From Pseudomonadota bacterium (GTDB lineage Bacteria > Pseudomonadota > Alphaproteobacteria > Rhizobiales > Xanthobacteraceae), in the NCBI GenBank assembly GCA_023433965.1, contig JAEYTQ010000701.1:1-6037 (forward strand): DNA of 6,037 nucleotides, in the 5' to 3' direction. The position numbers were made by a program, and so were the translations under genes. Below are positions 1 to 5,974 of the stretch, piece by piece; the first letter of the stretch is position 1; each line of letters begins with the position of its first letter. The notes below the pieces were generated by a model. It did no database searches. It saw only the letters and a program-made list of their open reading frames with translations, and was not told where the DNA came from.

Positions 1-144
1 GCCGAGGCGCTGCGTCGGCTTCGTTCGCAAGACCGGGACATTAGCCTGCTGATCACGGAATCGAACCCGAAGCTGCTCGAGACCTTCGCCGACGTGACGC
101 TGACGATCGAGCGCGGCGAAATCGAAAGCCGGGTCCGGGCGTAG
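1..144 (+). CDS. ABC transporter ATP-binding protein, LivF-like, C-terminal fragment
   Basis: This is the 3' end of a gene that begins left of the window: 47 codons in frame 1, then TAG at 142-144. The visible tail has the pattern seen after the Walker B/D-loop of ABC ATPases: an ALRRLR helix, a hydrophobic strand LLITESN, a helix KLLETFAD, then a strand ending in IERGEI. In the branched-chain amino acid/urea LivF group the switch region reads like LLVEQN...ADR...ERGEI, and this copy has ESN in place of EQN, so LivF-like is the best guess. Such ATPases drive uptake from the cytoplasmic face of the inner membrane. The Walker A, Q-loop and signature motifs lie outside the window, so the substrate cannot be stated. 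It converges on the oxidase operon and is probably unrelated to it. Confidence 0.7.
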   Translation, partial: AEALRRLRSQDRDISLLITESNPKLLETFADVTLTIERGEIESRVRA

Positions 145-155
145 CGCTCGCCCGG
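135..155 (+). terminator. possible hairpin terminator at the ABC gene end
   Basis: A 7-bp all-GC stem pairs 135-141 with 149-155 around a 7-base loop that contains the stop codon of the ABC gene. Only two T residues follow, so a classical U-tract is missing. It may be a weak or Rho-assisted terminator, or chance in GC-rich DNA. Confidence 0.3.
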
Positions 156-222
156 TTCGGCGCGCGAAACAGACGGTCATCGAGGCTTGCCGAACAGACG
201 AATCTACTGGCGCCAATGCAAC

Positions 223-306
223 ACGAGGCGGCCTGCGCCGGCGAAGCCGGCAGAGGATTTGTAATCTCGGTGTCCATCGAACCGGCAGCAGCTCAGGCCG
301 CCTCGT
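223..306. repeat. 13-bp perfect inverted repeat between convergent genes
   Basis: The arms 223-235 and 294-306 are exact reverse complements (left arm ACGAGGCGGCCTG), separated by 58 bases. Inside the loop is a second small hairpin with the arm GCCGGC at 237-242 and 246-251 around GAA. The structure sits between the 3' ends of the ABC gene and the oxidase operon, so it could mark 3' ends of transcripts in both directions. Neither side has a T-run. A small RNA is possible but unsupported by other signals. Confidence 0.45.
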
Positions 307-339
307 TCGCTGCCAGCTTGCTCTGCGAGTGCGAGAATT

Positions 340-684
340 CTACGTGCAGACGGAGGGAAGAGGCAGGACCATCCCGATCCACAGCGTCGCCACCACTGCC
401 GCCAAGGACAGATAGCTGGAAGCTCGCCACAGAAATGCATCTAGGCGGTTGCCGGCGATCGCCAGGCTTGTACGACTTCGGGAAAGAAGCCAAAGCAGTG
501 CACCCAGATGAGCCGCGAACAATCCAAACAGCACGGTATGTAGCAGGGTGAATGGCCCAACCCGCACCCGCTGCCACCCAAACTCACATCCGGTGGCCTG
601 AACGCCATACAGCACCGCCAGTGCTGCGATCCAAACGGCAAAGCCGGCCGCCATGAACAGGAAGCCCTGGTTTCGCGCCGTCAT
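340..684 (-). CDS. small three-helix membrane protein, last gene of the oxidase operon
   Basis: This gene encodes 114 residues. The ATG at 684-682 overlaps the ctaD stop in an ATGA, and GGTGG lies about 7 bases upstream, which decides this start. The frame stays open further upstream, but that part is antiparallel noise under ctaD. Three hydrophobic segments are clear, at about residues 8-29, 44-68 and 87-108. The loop between the first two contains GCEFGW (31-37), and there is a second Cys at 113. I do not recognise a named family. It does not match CtaF/COX4, which are usually shorter with one or two helices. Its coupling to the fused subunit I/III gene suggests an accessory or assembly subunit of the oxidase in the inner membrane, which is inference from position only. 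Confidence 0.75.
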   Translation of the reverse strand: MTARNQGFLFMAAGFAVWIAALAVLYGVQATGCEFGWQRVRVGPFTLLHTVLFGLFAAHLGALLWLLSRSRTSLAIAGNRLDAFLWRASSYLSLAAVVATLWIGMVLPLPSVCT

Positions 685-3197
685 GGTGAAACCACCGACG
701 ATGTCGAGTGGAGCAACAGGAAGCTCAACAGGCCAGTCGCCGCGGTGTAGGCATGCCATGATCTGCCGATCCGCAGATCGTGCGCCCGCACTGGCGAAAC
801 ATACCCTGCGCGGCTGCGCCGGTATCCATAGCCCGCAAAGATGGCGCCCAGAATGACATGCAGCGCCACATAGCCCAACAGGACCATCGTGACGGCGCCG
901 TAAGCGTGATCGGCTGGTGCGGGTACGCGCATCATCAACGCCAGCACTGCGATGAACGCGACGGCGTGCGCGATGAGGCCTGCCAAAAGCCAGACCTCGC
1001 GAGTTCCCGGCCTGCGTAGTACGGCCTCGCTTGCGCTGCGCCAGCCGGCAACGCCACCCAGGCCGAGAGCAACCGTTGCCAGAATGGATAGCGCGACACT
1101 CGGTCTCACGACTTGCGGCGGCGGCCAGTTCGGCGCCACGACGGACAGATAGAGCATGCCGAAAGCAAGCGCCCCGAACGCGGCGGCATTGCCGAACAAC
1201 CCCACACGCATTGCCCATTGCGAGGGCGGGGCATCGGATTCGTATTGTGACGGCACATGCTCGCCACGGCCAATACCGATCGGGCCGCGATCGGCGACAT
1301 CGCCACAGTCTCGCGTCCACAACAGCAGTGTCCCGATCGTTGCCACAAAGCCGGCAATGCCCACGGCATAAAACTGAAATAGAATGGCAAGGAAGAAGAC
1401 TGCCGTGGCAACCCCGCTCAGGAGCGGCAGGAAAGTAGGGCCCGGCAGTCGCACCAACTGCTCGACCCTGCCGGATGTGATTTCGACGCCCAAGGTTTCC
1501 AGACGGCCTTCTCGCGCGAAGCCGAGATATCCGTCTCCTCGCGCCAGCGCGGCCGGAAGATCTGCCGCTTCCTTCAGCGGTGATCGGTGATCGACCGCGG
1601 GAATGGAGCCGAAACTGTAGGAAGGCGGCGGAATCGCCGTCGCCCATTCGAGGGTGCCGGCGTCCCACGGGTTGCGCCTTGCTCGTTTCCAGAAGCGGAA
1701 TTGCAGCAGAATGTCCACGGCAAACAGCGCAAAGCCGATCGCCATCACGAAACTGCCGATGGACGAAACGAGATTTACCCATTCCCAGCCGGTGCTGGCA
1801 TCATAAGTGTAGATCCGTCGTGTCATTCCGAGCAGTCCGGTCGCGTGCATGACCAGGAATGTCAGGTTGAAGCCGATGAAGATGAGCCAGAACGCCGCGA
1901 CGCCGAGGCTCAACCTTGGCACTCGCCCCGTCACGTGCGGCAGCCAGTAATAGACGGCCGCCAGCATGGGAAACACGAAGCCGCCGACCAGGACGTAGTG
2001 CAAATGGGCGACGATGAAATGAGTGTCGTGAACCTGCCAGTTGAACGGCACGATGGCGACCATGACGCCGGTGAGCCCGCCGGTGACGAAGATGAAGAAG
2101 AAACCCAGGATGAACAGCATCGGGAGCTTCAGTTGCGGTCGCCCGGCTGCCAGCGTTCCGATCCAGGCGAAAATCTGCACTGCCGTCGGCACGGCGACCG
2201 CCGTGCTGGCGGCGGAGAAGAACGCCAGCGCCAGATGTGGAATGCCCACCGTGAACATGTGATGGACCCACAGGCCGAAACTCAGGAAGGCGAGGGCGAC
2301 GATACTGACGACGATCGCCAGATATCCGATGATCTCGCGCCGGGCGAGAGCCGGAAGAATGGTGGAGACGGCGCCGGCTGCCGGCAGGAAGATGATGTAG
2401 ACCTCGGGATGACCGAATAGCCAGAACAGATGTTGCCAGAGGATGGCGTCGCCGCCCCGGGTCGGATCGAAGAACGGCAGACCGAACGCCCGTTCGATTT
2501 CCAGCAGCACCGAACCGACGATGAGAGGCGGGAAGCCGAACAGCATCATGAACGCGGTGACGAGCATGTACCAGGCAAACAATGGCATCATGTCGAGAGA
2601 CATGCCGGGCGCGCGGAGCTTGAAGATCGTCACGATGATCTCAACGGCCGCAGAAAAGGCGGAGATCTCGACGAAGGTGACGCCGATCAGCCAGAGATCT
2701 GAATTGATGCCGGGCGAGTAGGGGCGCGAACTCAGTGGTGTGTACATGAACCAGCCGCCGTCCGGCGCCACGCCGATCGCCATGCCTGCGATGAGAATCG
2801 AACCGCCGAAGAGGTAACACCAATAGCCGTAGGCGCTGAGCCGCGGGAAGGCCATGTCGCGAGCGCCGAGCATCTTCGGAAGAAGATAGAAAGCCATGCC
2901 TTCGAGCAGCGGAATGGCGAAGAGAAACATCATCACCGTGCCATGCATGGTGAAGAGCTGATTGTAGATGTCCGGTCCGAGGAAGGCGCTCCGCGGCGTG
3001 GCAAGCTGGGCGCGGATCAGCATGGCAAGCATGCCGCCGATACCGAAGAACACGAAGGCTGTAACGATGAAACGTCGCCCTACAATGGTGTGGTTGACCG
3101 CCGAAAGGCGTCCCAGACCCGGCCCTGTGCGCCAGATGGCATCGAGCTCCTTGTGGAGCCGGATCGGATCAGGGGCAGAGACGGACGAATCCATCAT
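681..3197 (-). CDS. ctaD: cytochrome c oxidase subunit I fused to a divergent subunit III (CtaD-CtaE)
   Basis: This 838-residue inner-membrane protein is the catalytic subunit, reducing O2 to water. Residues about 15-535 are subunit I. Heme a ligands are H85 and H400, the heme a3 ligand is H398, and CuB ligands are H263, H312 and H313. Y267 of HPEVY is the expected His-Tyr partner and E265 is the D-channel glutamate. The H390-D391 pair (Mg site) and R460-R461 (propionates) are also kept. After the usual subunit I ending (NPWDAGTLEW, 509-518) and a linker, residues about 585-830 form some seven hydrophobic segments. Pieces such as NWPPP (690-694) and HAYGAV (764-769) recall subunit III. Channel residues are unusual: Q341 replaces the K-channel Lys, and F103, S121 and E186 replace the D-channel Asn triad, while D114 is kept. 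Two ATGs stand in tandem. The first overlaps the ctaC stop (ATGA), with GGGAA 7 bases upstream. Only the subunit III half is divergent enough to leave doubt. Confidence 0.97.
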   Translation of the reverse strand: MMDSSVSAPDPIRLHKELDAIWRTGPGLGRLSAVNHTIVGRRFIVTAFVFFGIGGMLAMLIRAQLATPRSAFLGPDIYNQLFTMHGTVMMFLFAIPLLEGMAFYLLPKMLGARDMAFPRLSAYGYWCYLFGGSILIAGMAIGVAPDGGWFMYTPLSSRPYSPGINSDLWLIGVTFVEISAFSAAVEIIVTIFKLRAPGMSLDMMPLFAWYMLVTAFMMLFGFPPLIVGSVLLEIERAFGLPFFDPTRGGDAILWQHLFWLFGHPEVYIIFLPAAGAVSTILPALARREIIGYLAIVVSIVALAFLSFGLWVHHMFTVGIPHLALAFFSAASTAVAVPTAVQIFAWIGTLAAGRPQLKLPMLFILGFFFIFVTGGLTGVMVAIVPFNWQVHDTHFIVAHLHYVLVGGFVFPMLAAVYYWLPHVTGRVPRLSLGVAAFWLIFIGFNLTFLVMHATGLLGMTRRIYTYDASTGWEWVNLVSSIGSFVMAIGFALFAVDILLQFRFWKRARRNPWDAGTLEWATAIPPPSYSFGSIPAVDHRSPLKEAADLPAALARGDGYLGFAREGRLETLGVEITSGRVEQLVRLPGPTFLPLLSGVATAVFFLAILFQFYAVGIAGFVATIGTLLLWTRDCGDVADRGPIGIGRGEHVPSQYESDAPPSQWAMRVGLFGNAAAFGALAFGMLYLSVVAPNWPPPQVVRPSVALSILATVALGLGGVAGWRSASEAVLRRPGTREVWLLAGLIAHAVAFIAVLALMMRVPAPADHAYGAVTMVLLGYVALHVILGAIFAGYGYRRSRAGYVSPVRAHDLRIGRSWHAYTAATGLLSFLLLHSTSSVVSP

Positions 3198-3961
3198 AGT
3201 CTTGTTCCCGTGACGGCTTCGCCGGAGTTTGCTTGCGGAAGCTGGTCGATGACCTTTCTGAACTCTTCCTCCGAGGCGTGGGCTTCGACGATCATCCGCA
3301 TCTCGAGATGGCCAGTTCCACAGAATTCGGAGCAGAGCCCGCGGTATCGCCCGGCTGCGTCGGCGCTCAGTCGAAGCATCGTCGAGTGGCCCGGCGTGGC
3401 ATCGATCTTGCCGGCGAGCCGCGGCACCCAGAAGCTGTGAATGACATCGGCGCTGGTGATGTTGAGCCGTACCGGCTGGCCCGCGGGAATGTGCAGGACG
3501 TCGTTCGACCGGCGCACCGTTCCGTCAGCCGCACGGTACGTGAAGACCCATTCCCATCGCCGGGCCAGCACGTCGACCTCCATCACGGCTTCGGCGCGAG
3601 CCTGGAACAGCCGCTCGCCGCTTGCGAGTGCGTAGATCATCAGCGGTGTCAGAACGACGCCGGGCAATACCAGCCCACCACCCACAATCCAAACGGATGC
3701 GGGCGTGTTCCTTCCGGCCCCGGGCCGAACAAAGGCGAGCGCCACGAGCACCGCAATCAGCGCCAACAGCAGGGAGGCGCCGGTCAGCATCACCCACCAC
3801 AGGCTGGCAATCGAACCGGCGGCCGGTCCGGCCGGCTCGAGTGTCGAAAATGGGCTACTGCAGCCTGATATGGTCGCAGCGATCGCAAATACGGCGGGGA
3901 GGGACGAGAACCTTTCGCACGGCTTACGGGTTGTTCTCTCCCTGCCGACAAGCCTCGGCAA
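3194..3961 (-). CDS. ctaC: cytochrome c oxidase subunit II (CuA subunit), lipoprotein
   Basis: This protein takes electrons from cytochrome c at the periplasmic CuA centre and passes them to heme a of subunit I. With a TTG start at 3961 it has 255 residues. A basic n-region and a hydrophobic stretch lead to a lipobox ISGC (Cys34). Two membrane helices lie at about 52-77 and 90-112, followed by the cupredoxin domain. CuA ligands are complete: H175, C210, E212, C214, H218 and M221 in CSEFCGTGHLEM. The aromatic entry motif RRWEWVFTY lies at 134-142. No cytochrome c domain follows, so this is aa3-type rather than caa3-type. The usual Glu near NTPLE (K-channel entrance) appears as Ser89. The stop overlaps the ctaD start. 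The start is uncertain: no ATG is in frame near the signal peptide, GGAAG is 13 bases from the TTG, and an in-frame GTG at 4015 would lie inside the divergent gene. Confidence 0.93.
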   Translation of the reverse strand: MPRLVGRERTTRKPCERFSSLPAVFAIAATISGCSSPFSTLEPAGPAAGSIASLWWVMLTGASLLLALIAVLVALAFVRPGAGRNTPASVWIVGGGLVLPGVVLTPLMIYALASGERLFQARAEAVMEVDVLARRWEWVFTYRAADGTVRRSNDVLHIPAGQPVRLNITSADVIHSFWVPRLAGKIDATPGHSTMLRLSADAAGRYRGLCSEFCGTGHLEMRMIVEAHASEEEFRKVIDQLPQANSGEAVTGTRL

Positions 3962-3979
3962 AGCAGCGGGAGCGCTTCC

Positions 3980-4465
3980 ATGGCCAGTCCAGTCACCGAT
4001 GAGATCGCTGAGCACGACACCAATTCGATGGTCTCCGTGGCCGGCCACCCTATCCACGCGATGTCGGTGCATTTCCCGATCGCCTTTGTGATTGCGACGC
4101 TTGGATGCGATGTCGCGTACTGGTGGAGCGCCGAGCCGTTCTGGTCGCGGGCCGGCCTCTGGACATGCGGCCTCGCCTTCTGGCTCGGTGTGGTGGCAGG
4201 GGTCGCCGGCACGGCCGAACTGCTGCTCGTGTCCGGTATCCGCGAGCGCGCCGCGAGCTGGAATCATGCCATCGCGGCCGTGACGCTGCTGTCGATGGTC
4301 GGGATGAACTGGGGGCTGAGGCTGGGAGATGCGTCCGTCGCCGTGCTGCCGGTCGGCATCGCCCTGTCGGCATTGGCGGCCGTTTTCGTCGCGCTGGCGG
4401 GCTATCACGGAGGCAAGCTCGTGTTCCATCACGGCATTGGCATCCTGGTCTCGAGCAACGACTGA
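3980..4465 (+). CDS. DUF2231 family membrane protein
   Basis: This gene encodes 161 residues in the opposite orientation to the oxidase genes around it. The sequence fits DUF2231. It has GHPIH (22-26) then VHFPIAF (30-36), a second helix rich in Gly/Ala (60-86), a conserved His before helix three (H96), a fourth helix (about 120-142), and the closing GYHGGKLVFHHG (141-152). Histidines 23, 26, 31, 96, 143, 150 and 151 near membrane ends could bind heme or metal. Some family members sit beside respiratory or cytochrome genes, but the function is not established. The ATG at 3980 has GGGAG 7 bases upstream, and M17 is the alternative start. Only 18 bp separate it from the proposed ctaC start, and its last 37 bp overlap the 3' end of the HemJ/CopD-like gene, so promoters and terminators here must lie inside coding sequence. 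Confidence 0.9.
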   Translation: MASPVTDEIAEHDTNSMVSVAGHPIHAMSVHFPIAFVIATLGCDVAYWWSAEPFWSRAGLWTCGLAFWLGVVAGVAGTAELLLVSGIRERAASWNHAIAAVTLLSMVGMNWGLRLGDASVAVLPVGIALSALAAVFVALAGYHGGKLVFHHGIGILVSSND

Positions 4466-4923
4466 AGCCCGCCCGGACGAAGCGCCCAGTCCGGCAGCAC
4501 GCCGACATCGACATTCGGCTTGGCGAGTACCAGTACGAGAACGGCTGCAATGACCAAAGCCGTGCTGCCGATCCCCAGATATTGACGCCAGCTTGCGTAT
4601 CTGCCGTTGGGGTCGAACAGGTGTTGAATGACATAACCCTGCCGGATGTGCAGGGCGACCAGCACGCCGACGGCGACCAGCTTCAGGGCCATCCAGACCG
4701 TGAAAACCTCGCGCATGAAGATCAGCAAGCTTCCTGCTATCACCGCGGTGAAAGCCGCGGGCGAAGTGACACGAATGAAGACCGAGCGGGTGAAGCGGTG
4801 CAGTTCGTGCAACGGCTCTCCACGCAGCCCGGCACGCTGCGCATAGATCACGGGTAGCACCAACAGTCCTGCGCACCACACCATGATTGCTCCGATATGA
4901 ATTGCTTTGGTCCAGGCGATCAT
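4429..4923 (-). CDS. HemJ/CopD-like four-helix membrane protein
   Basis: This gene encodes 164 residues with four hydrophobic segments at about 5-28, 52-70, 74-94 and 114-134. The start KAIHIGAIMVWCAGLLVLP (6-24) strongly resembles the first helix of HemJ/UPF0093 proteins (KALHI...W.AGL..LP). A Lys-containing helix WMALKL (77-82) with H92, and the ending VLVLAKP (130-136), also fit that fold. HemJ oxidises protoporphyrinogen IX to protoporphyrin IX, whereas the related-looking CopD group is linked to copper uptake. Either would make sense beside a heme A/copper enzyme, and I cannot choose between them. A paralogue that no longer oxidises porphyrinogen is also possible. The ATG overlaps the ctaG stop (ATGA), there is no good independent ribosome site, and translational coupling is likely. 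The C-terminal 30 residues after the last helix are hydrophilic. Confidence 0.85.
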   Translation of the reverse strand: MIAWTKAIHIGAIMVWCAGLLVLPVIYAQRAGLRGEPLHELHRFTRSVFIRVTSPAAFTAVIAGSLLIFMREVFTVWMALKLVAVGVLVALHIRQGYVIQHLFDPNGRYASWRQYLGIGSTALVIAAVLVLVLAKPNVDVGVLPDWALRPGGLQSLLETRMPMP

Positions 4924-5684
4924 GAGGCGCGACCGGAAAACGCGCTGGAGGAGAGCCTAAGGTGGAGCAGGATCAGCGCGGCGGCGAGATATGGCAGGAC
5001 CGCCGGCACCCACATGATCAGTCCGGCGAGTTGCTGGTCTTCAAGTGCGCTCAGGCCGAACGGCATGGTGCTGCCGAGGTGAGGGGCGTACAGCGGGCGG
5101 CCCGCAAAGGCGATGATCGCGCCAAGAAGGCCCATCTGTATCGTGCCCGTGAGCAGTGCGGTCAGCGAACTCGCCAGTGTGGTGTGCGGCGAAAGCACCA
5201 CCAGCCAGAACGCGAGGGCAGTTCCGCACAGGCTGACCTGCATGGCCCAAAAGACCGCCGAACTCGACAGCGCGAGCGCATAAAGCGAAGGCGAGTGCCA
5301 AGTCCACAAAACACAGAACTGGACGACGGCAATGCACGGCAGCGTGCCGGGGGACATCGCCGTTGCGCGGCAACGGCTGGGGAGCGAAATGGCGGCCAAC
5401 GGCGCCACGACCGCGATCAGCAGAACGTGGTGAGTAACGCGGGCGGAGAACAAGGCCGAGGTCAGGGCGCAGAAGGGAGACACGAACAGTAAGCTCAAGA
5501 TCAACCAAGTGGCGCCAAAACATGCCCGATTATCGGGCCATTCCCCTGTCCTACGAAGCAGGAGAAGGTGCGCGGCCGCAATGGATGTCATCGCCCCGAT
5601 TAGCCACGGGTCCAGGTTCCAGCTGACCAGCAGGTCAGCCGGCTTCGGTGGCGGTCCGCAATATTGATTCCAAGGCCCGTTCAA
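4920..5684 (-). CDS. ctaG: cytochrome c oxidase assembly factor CtaG (caa3_CtaG family)
   Basis: With the TTG start at 5684 this protein has 254 residues. It opens with YCGPPPKPADLLVSWNLDP (8-26), the usual beginning of the alphaproteobacterial members. About six hydrophobic segments follow. Family landmarks are LTSALFSARVTHH (74-86), WHSP (129-132), GRPLYAPHL (195-203) and DQQLAGLIMWVPA (216-228). This polytopic CtaG family (Pfam caa3_CtaG) is needed for assembly of caa3/aa3 oxidases in Bacillus and is thought to serve copper insertion. It is distinct from the periplasmic Cox11-type protein that is also called CtaG. The TTG start is preferred because GGAAG lies 6 bases upstream and the residues before it look non-coding, although the frame stays open to an ATG at 5954. 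It is the first gene of the minus-strand set and overlaps the next by 4 bp. Confidence 0.92.
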   Translation of the reverse strand: MNGPWNQYCGPPPKPADLLVSWNLDPWLIGAMTSIAAAHLLLLRRTGEWPDNRACFGATWLILSLLFVSPFCALTSALFSARVTHHVLLIAVVAPLAAISLPSRCRATAMSPGTLPCIAVVQFCVLWTWHSPSLYALALSSSAVFWAMQVSLCGTALAFWLVVLSPHTTLASSLTALLTGTIQMGLLGAIIAFAGRPLYAPHLGSTMPFGLSALEDQQLAGLIMWVPAVLPYLAAALILLHLRLSSSAFSGRAS

Positions 5685-5695
5685 GTTGCTCTTCC

Positions 5696-5707
5696 GCCGA
5701 ATTCGGC
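5696..5707. promoter_or_regulatory. 12-bp perfect palindrome just upstream of ctaG
   Basis: GCCGAATTCGGC is fully self-complementary and ends about 12 bases before the proposed ctaG TTG, beside its ribosome site. It could be a repressor operator or a leader hairpin. A 12-bp palindrome is short enough to arise by chance. Confidence 0.25.
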
Positions 5708-5880
5708 CGCTTGGTGTGAACTCGTCGAATTTTGAACGCGCGGTGGTCGGCTGGGAACCTATTCGCTTTAGCGGCAAATCGACACAGCGCGGCTTCTCGC
5801 CAACCGCAGCAAGGCGATGCGTGCACTGCACCGTTCGCAGGTCGGCAGAAGTGACCGCATCTTTCCGACTTTTTGAGGAA

Positions 5881-5898
5881 GCAACGCACGTGCGATGC
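5881..5898. promoter_or_regulatory. 18-bp near-perfect palindrome, candidate operator
   Basis: The site GCAACGCACGTGCGATGC pairs at 8 of 9 positions, with only 5884/5895 mismatched. It lies about 200 bp upstream of ctaG and about 80 bp upstream of the plus-strand frame at the right edge, a position from which a dimeric regulator could act on both. I do not recognise it as the site of a known regulator. Confidence 0.3.
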
Positions 5899-5974
5899 GG
5901 ATGATCGAACAGCCGGCGACATTGTGATGCGTCAGCTCGCCGGAACAAGCGCACACAGAAGATGTTGCCGCGCC

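Larger units (their letters stand above)
5685..5974. other. probable regulatory gap upstream of ctaG
   Basis: About 290 bp separate the ctaG start from the plus-strand frame at the right edge. Open frames cross it on both strands, but their translations are rich in Arg, Cys and His, have no recognisable domain, and would extend ctaG by 90 atypical residues. I read it as non-coding. It contains the two palindromes listed separately and a 7-bp inverted repeat (5913-5919 with 5937-5943, CCGGCGA arms). I could not place a convincing -35/-10 pair on either strand. Confidence 0.5.

Noticed and set aside
216..551. A 111-codon plus-strand frame across the intergenic gap
   Set aside because: No recognisable domain, and it runs antisense into the small membrane gene. 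The inverted repeats explain the gap better.
685..1782. N-terminal extension of the 114-residue gene by 366 codons
   Set aside because: This part is out of frame under ctaD, Arg-rich and without helices. The ATG at 684 with ATGA coupling explains the real gene.
1587..2420. A 277-codon plus-strand open frame opposite ctaD
   Set aside because: Its product is almost all charged and repetitive in Glu, Asp, Arg and Gln, and it lies fully antisense to the strongly conserved subunit I. This is the usual mirror of a GC-rich membrane-protein gene.
3194..3961. Classification as a caa3 oxidase with cytochrome c fused to subunit II
   Set aside because: CtaC ends soon after the CuA domain, and no CXXCH heme c motif is present.
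3962..4879. Long upstream extension of the ctaC frame to an ATG at 4879
   Set aside because: It would run antisense through DUF2231 and out of frame under the HemJ/CopD-like gene, and place a lipoprotein signal in the middle of a protein. It is composition-driven open frame.
5685..5954. Extension of CtaG by 90 residues to the ATG at 5954
   Set aside because: The added residues are Arg/Cys-rich and unlike any CtaG N-terminus. Family members begin close to the YCGPPPKP stretch, and a ribosome site precedes the TTG at 5684.
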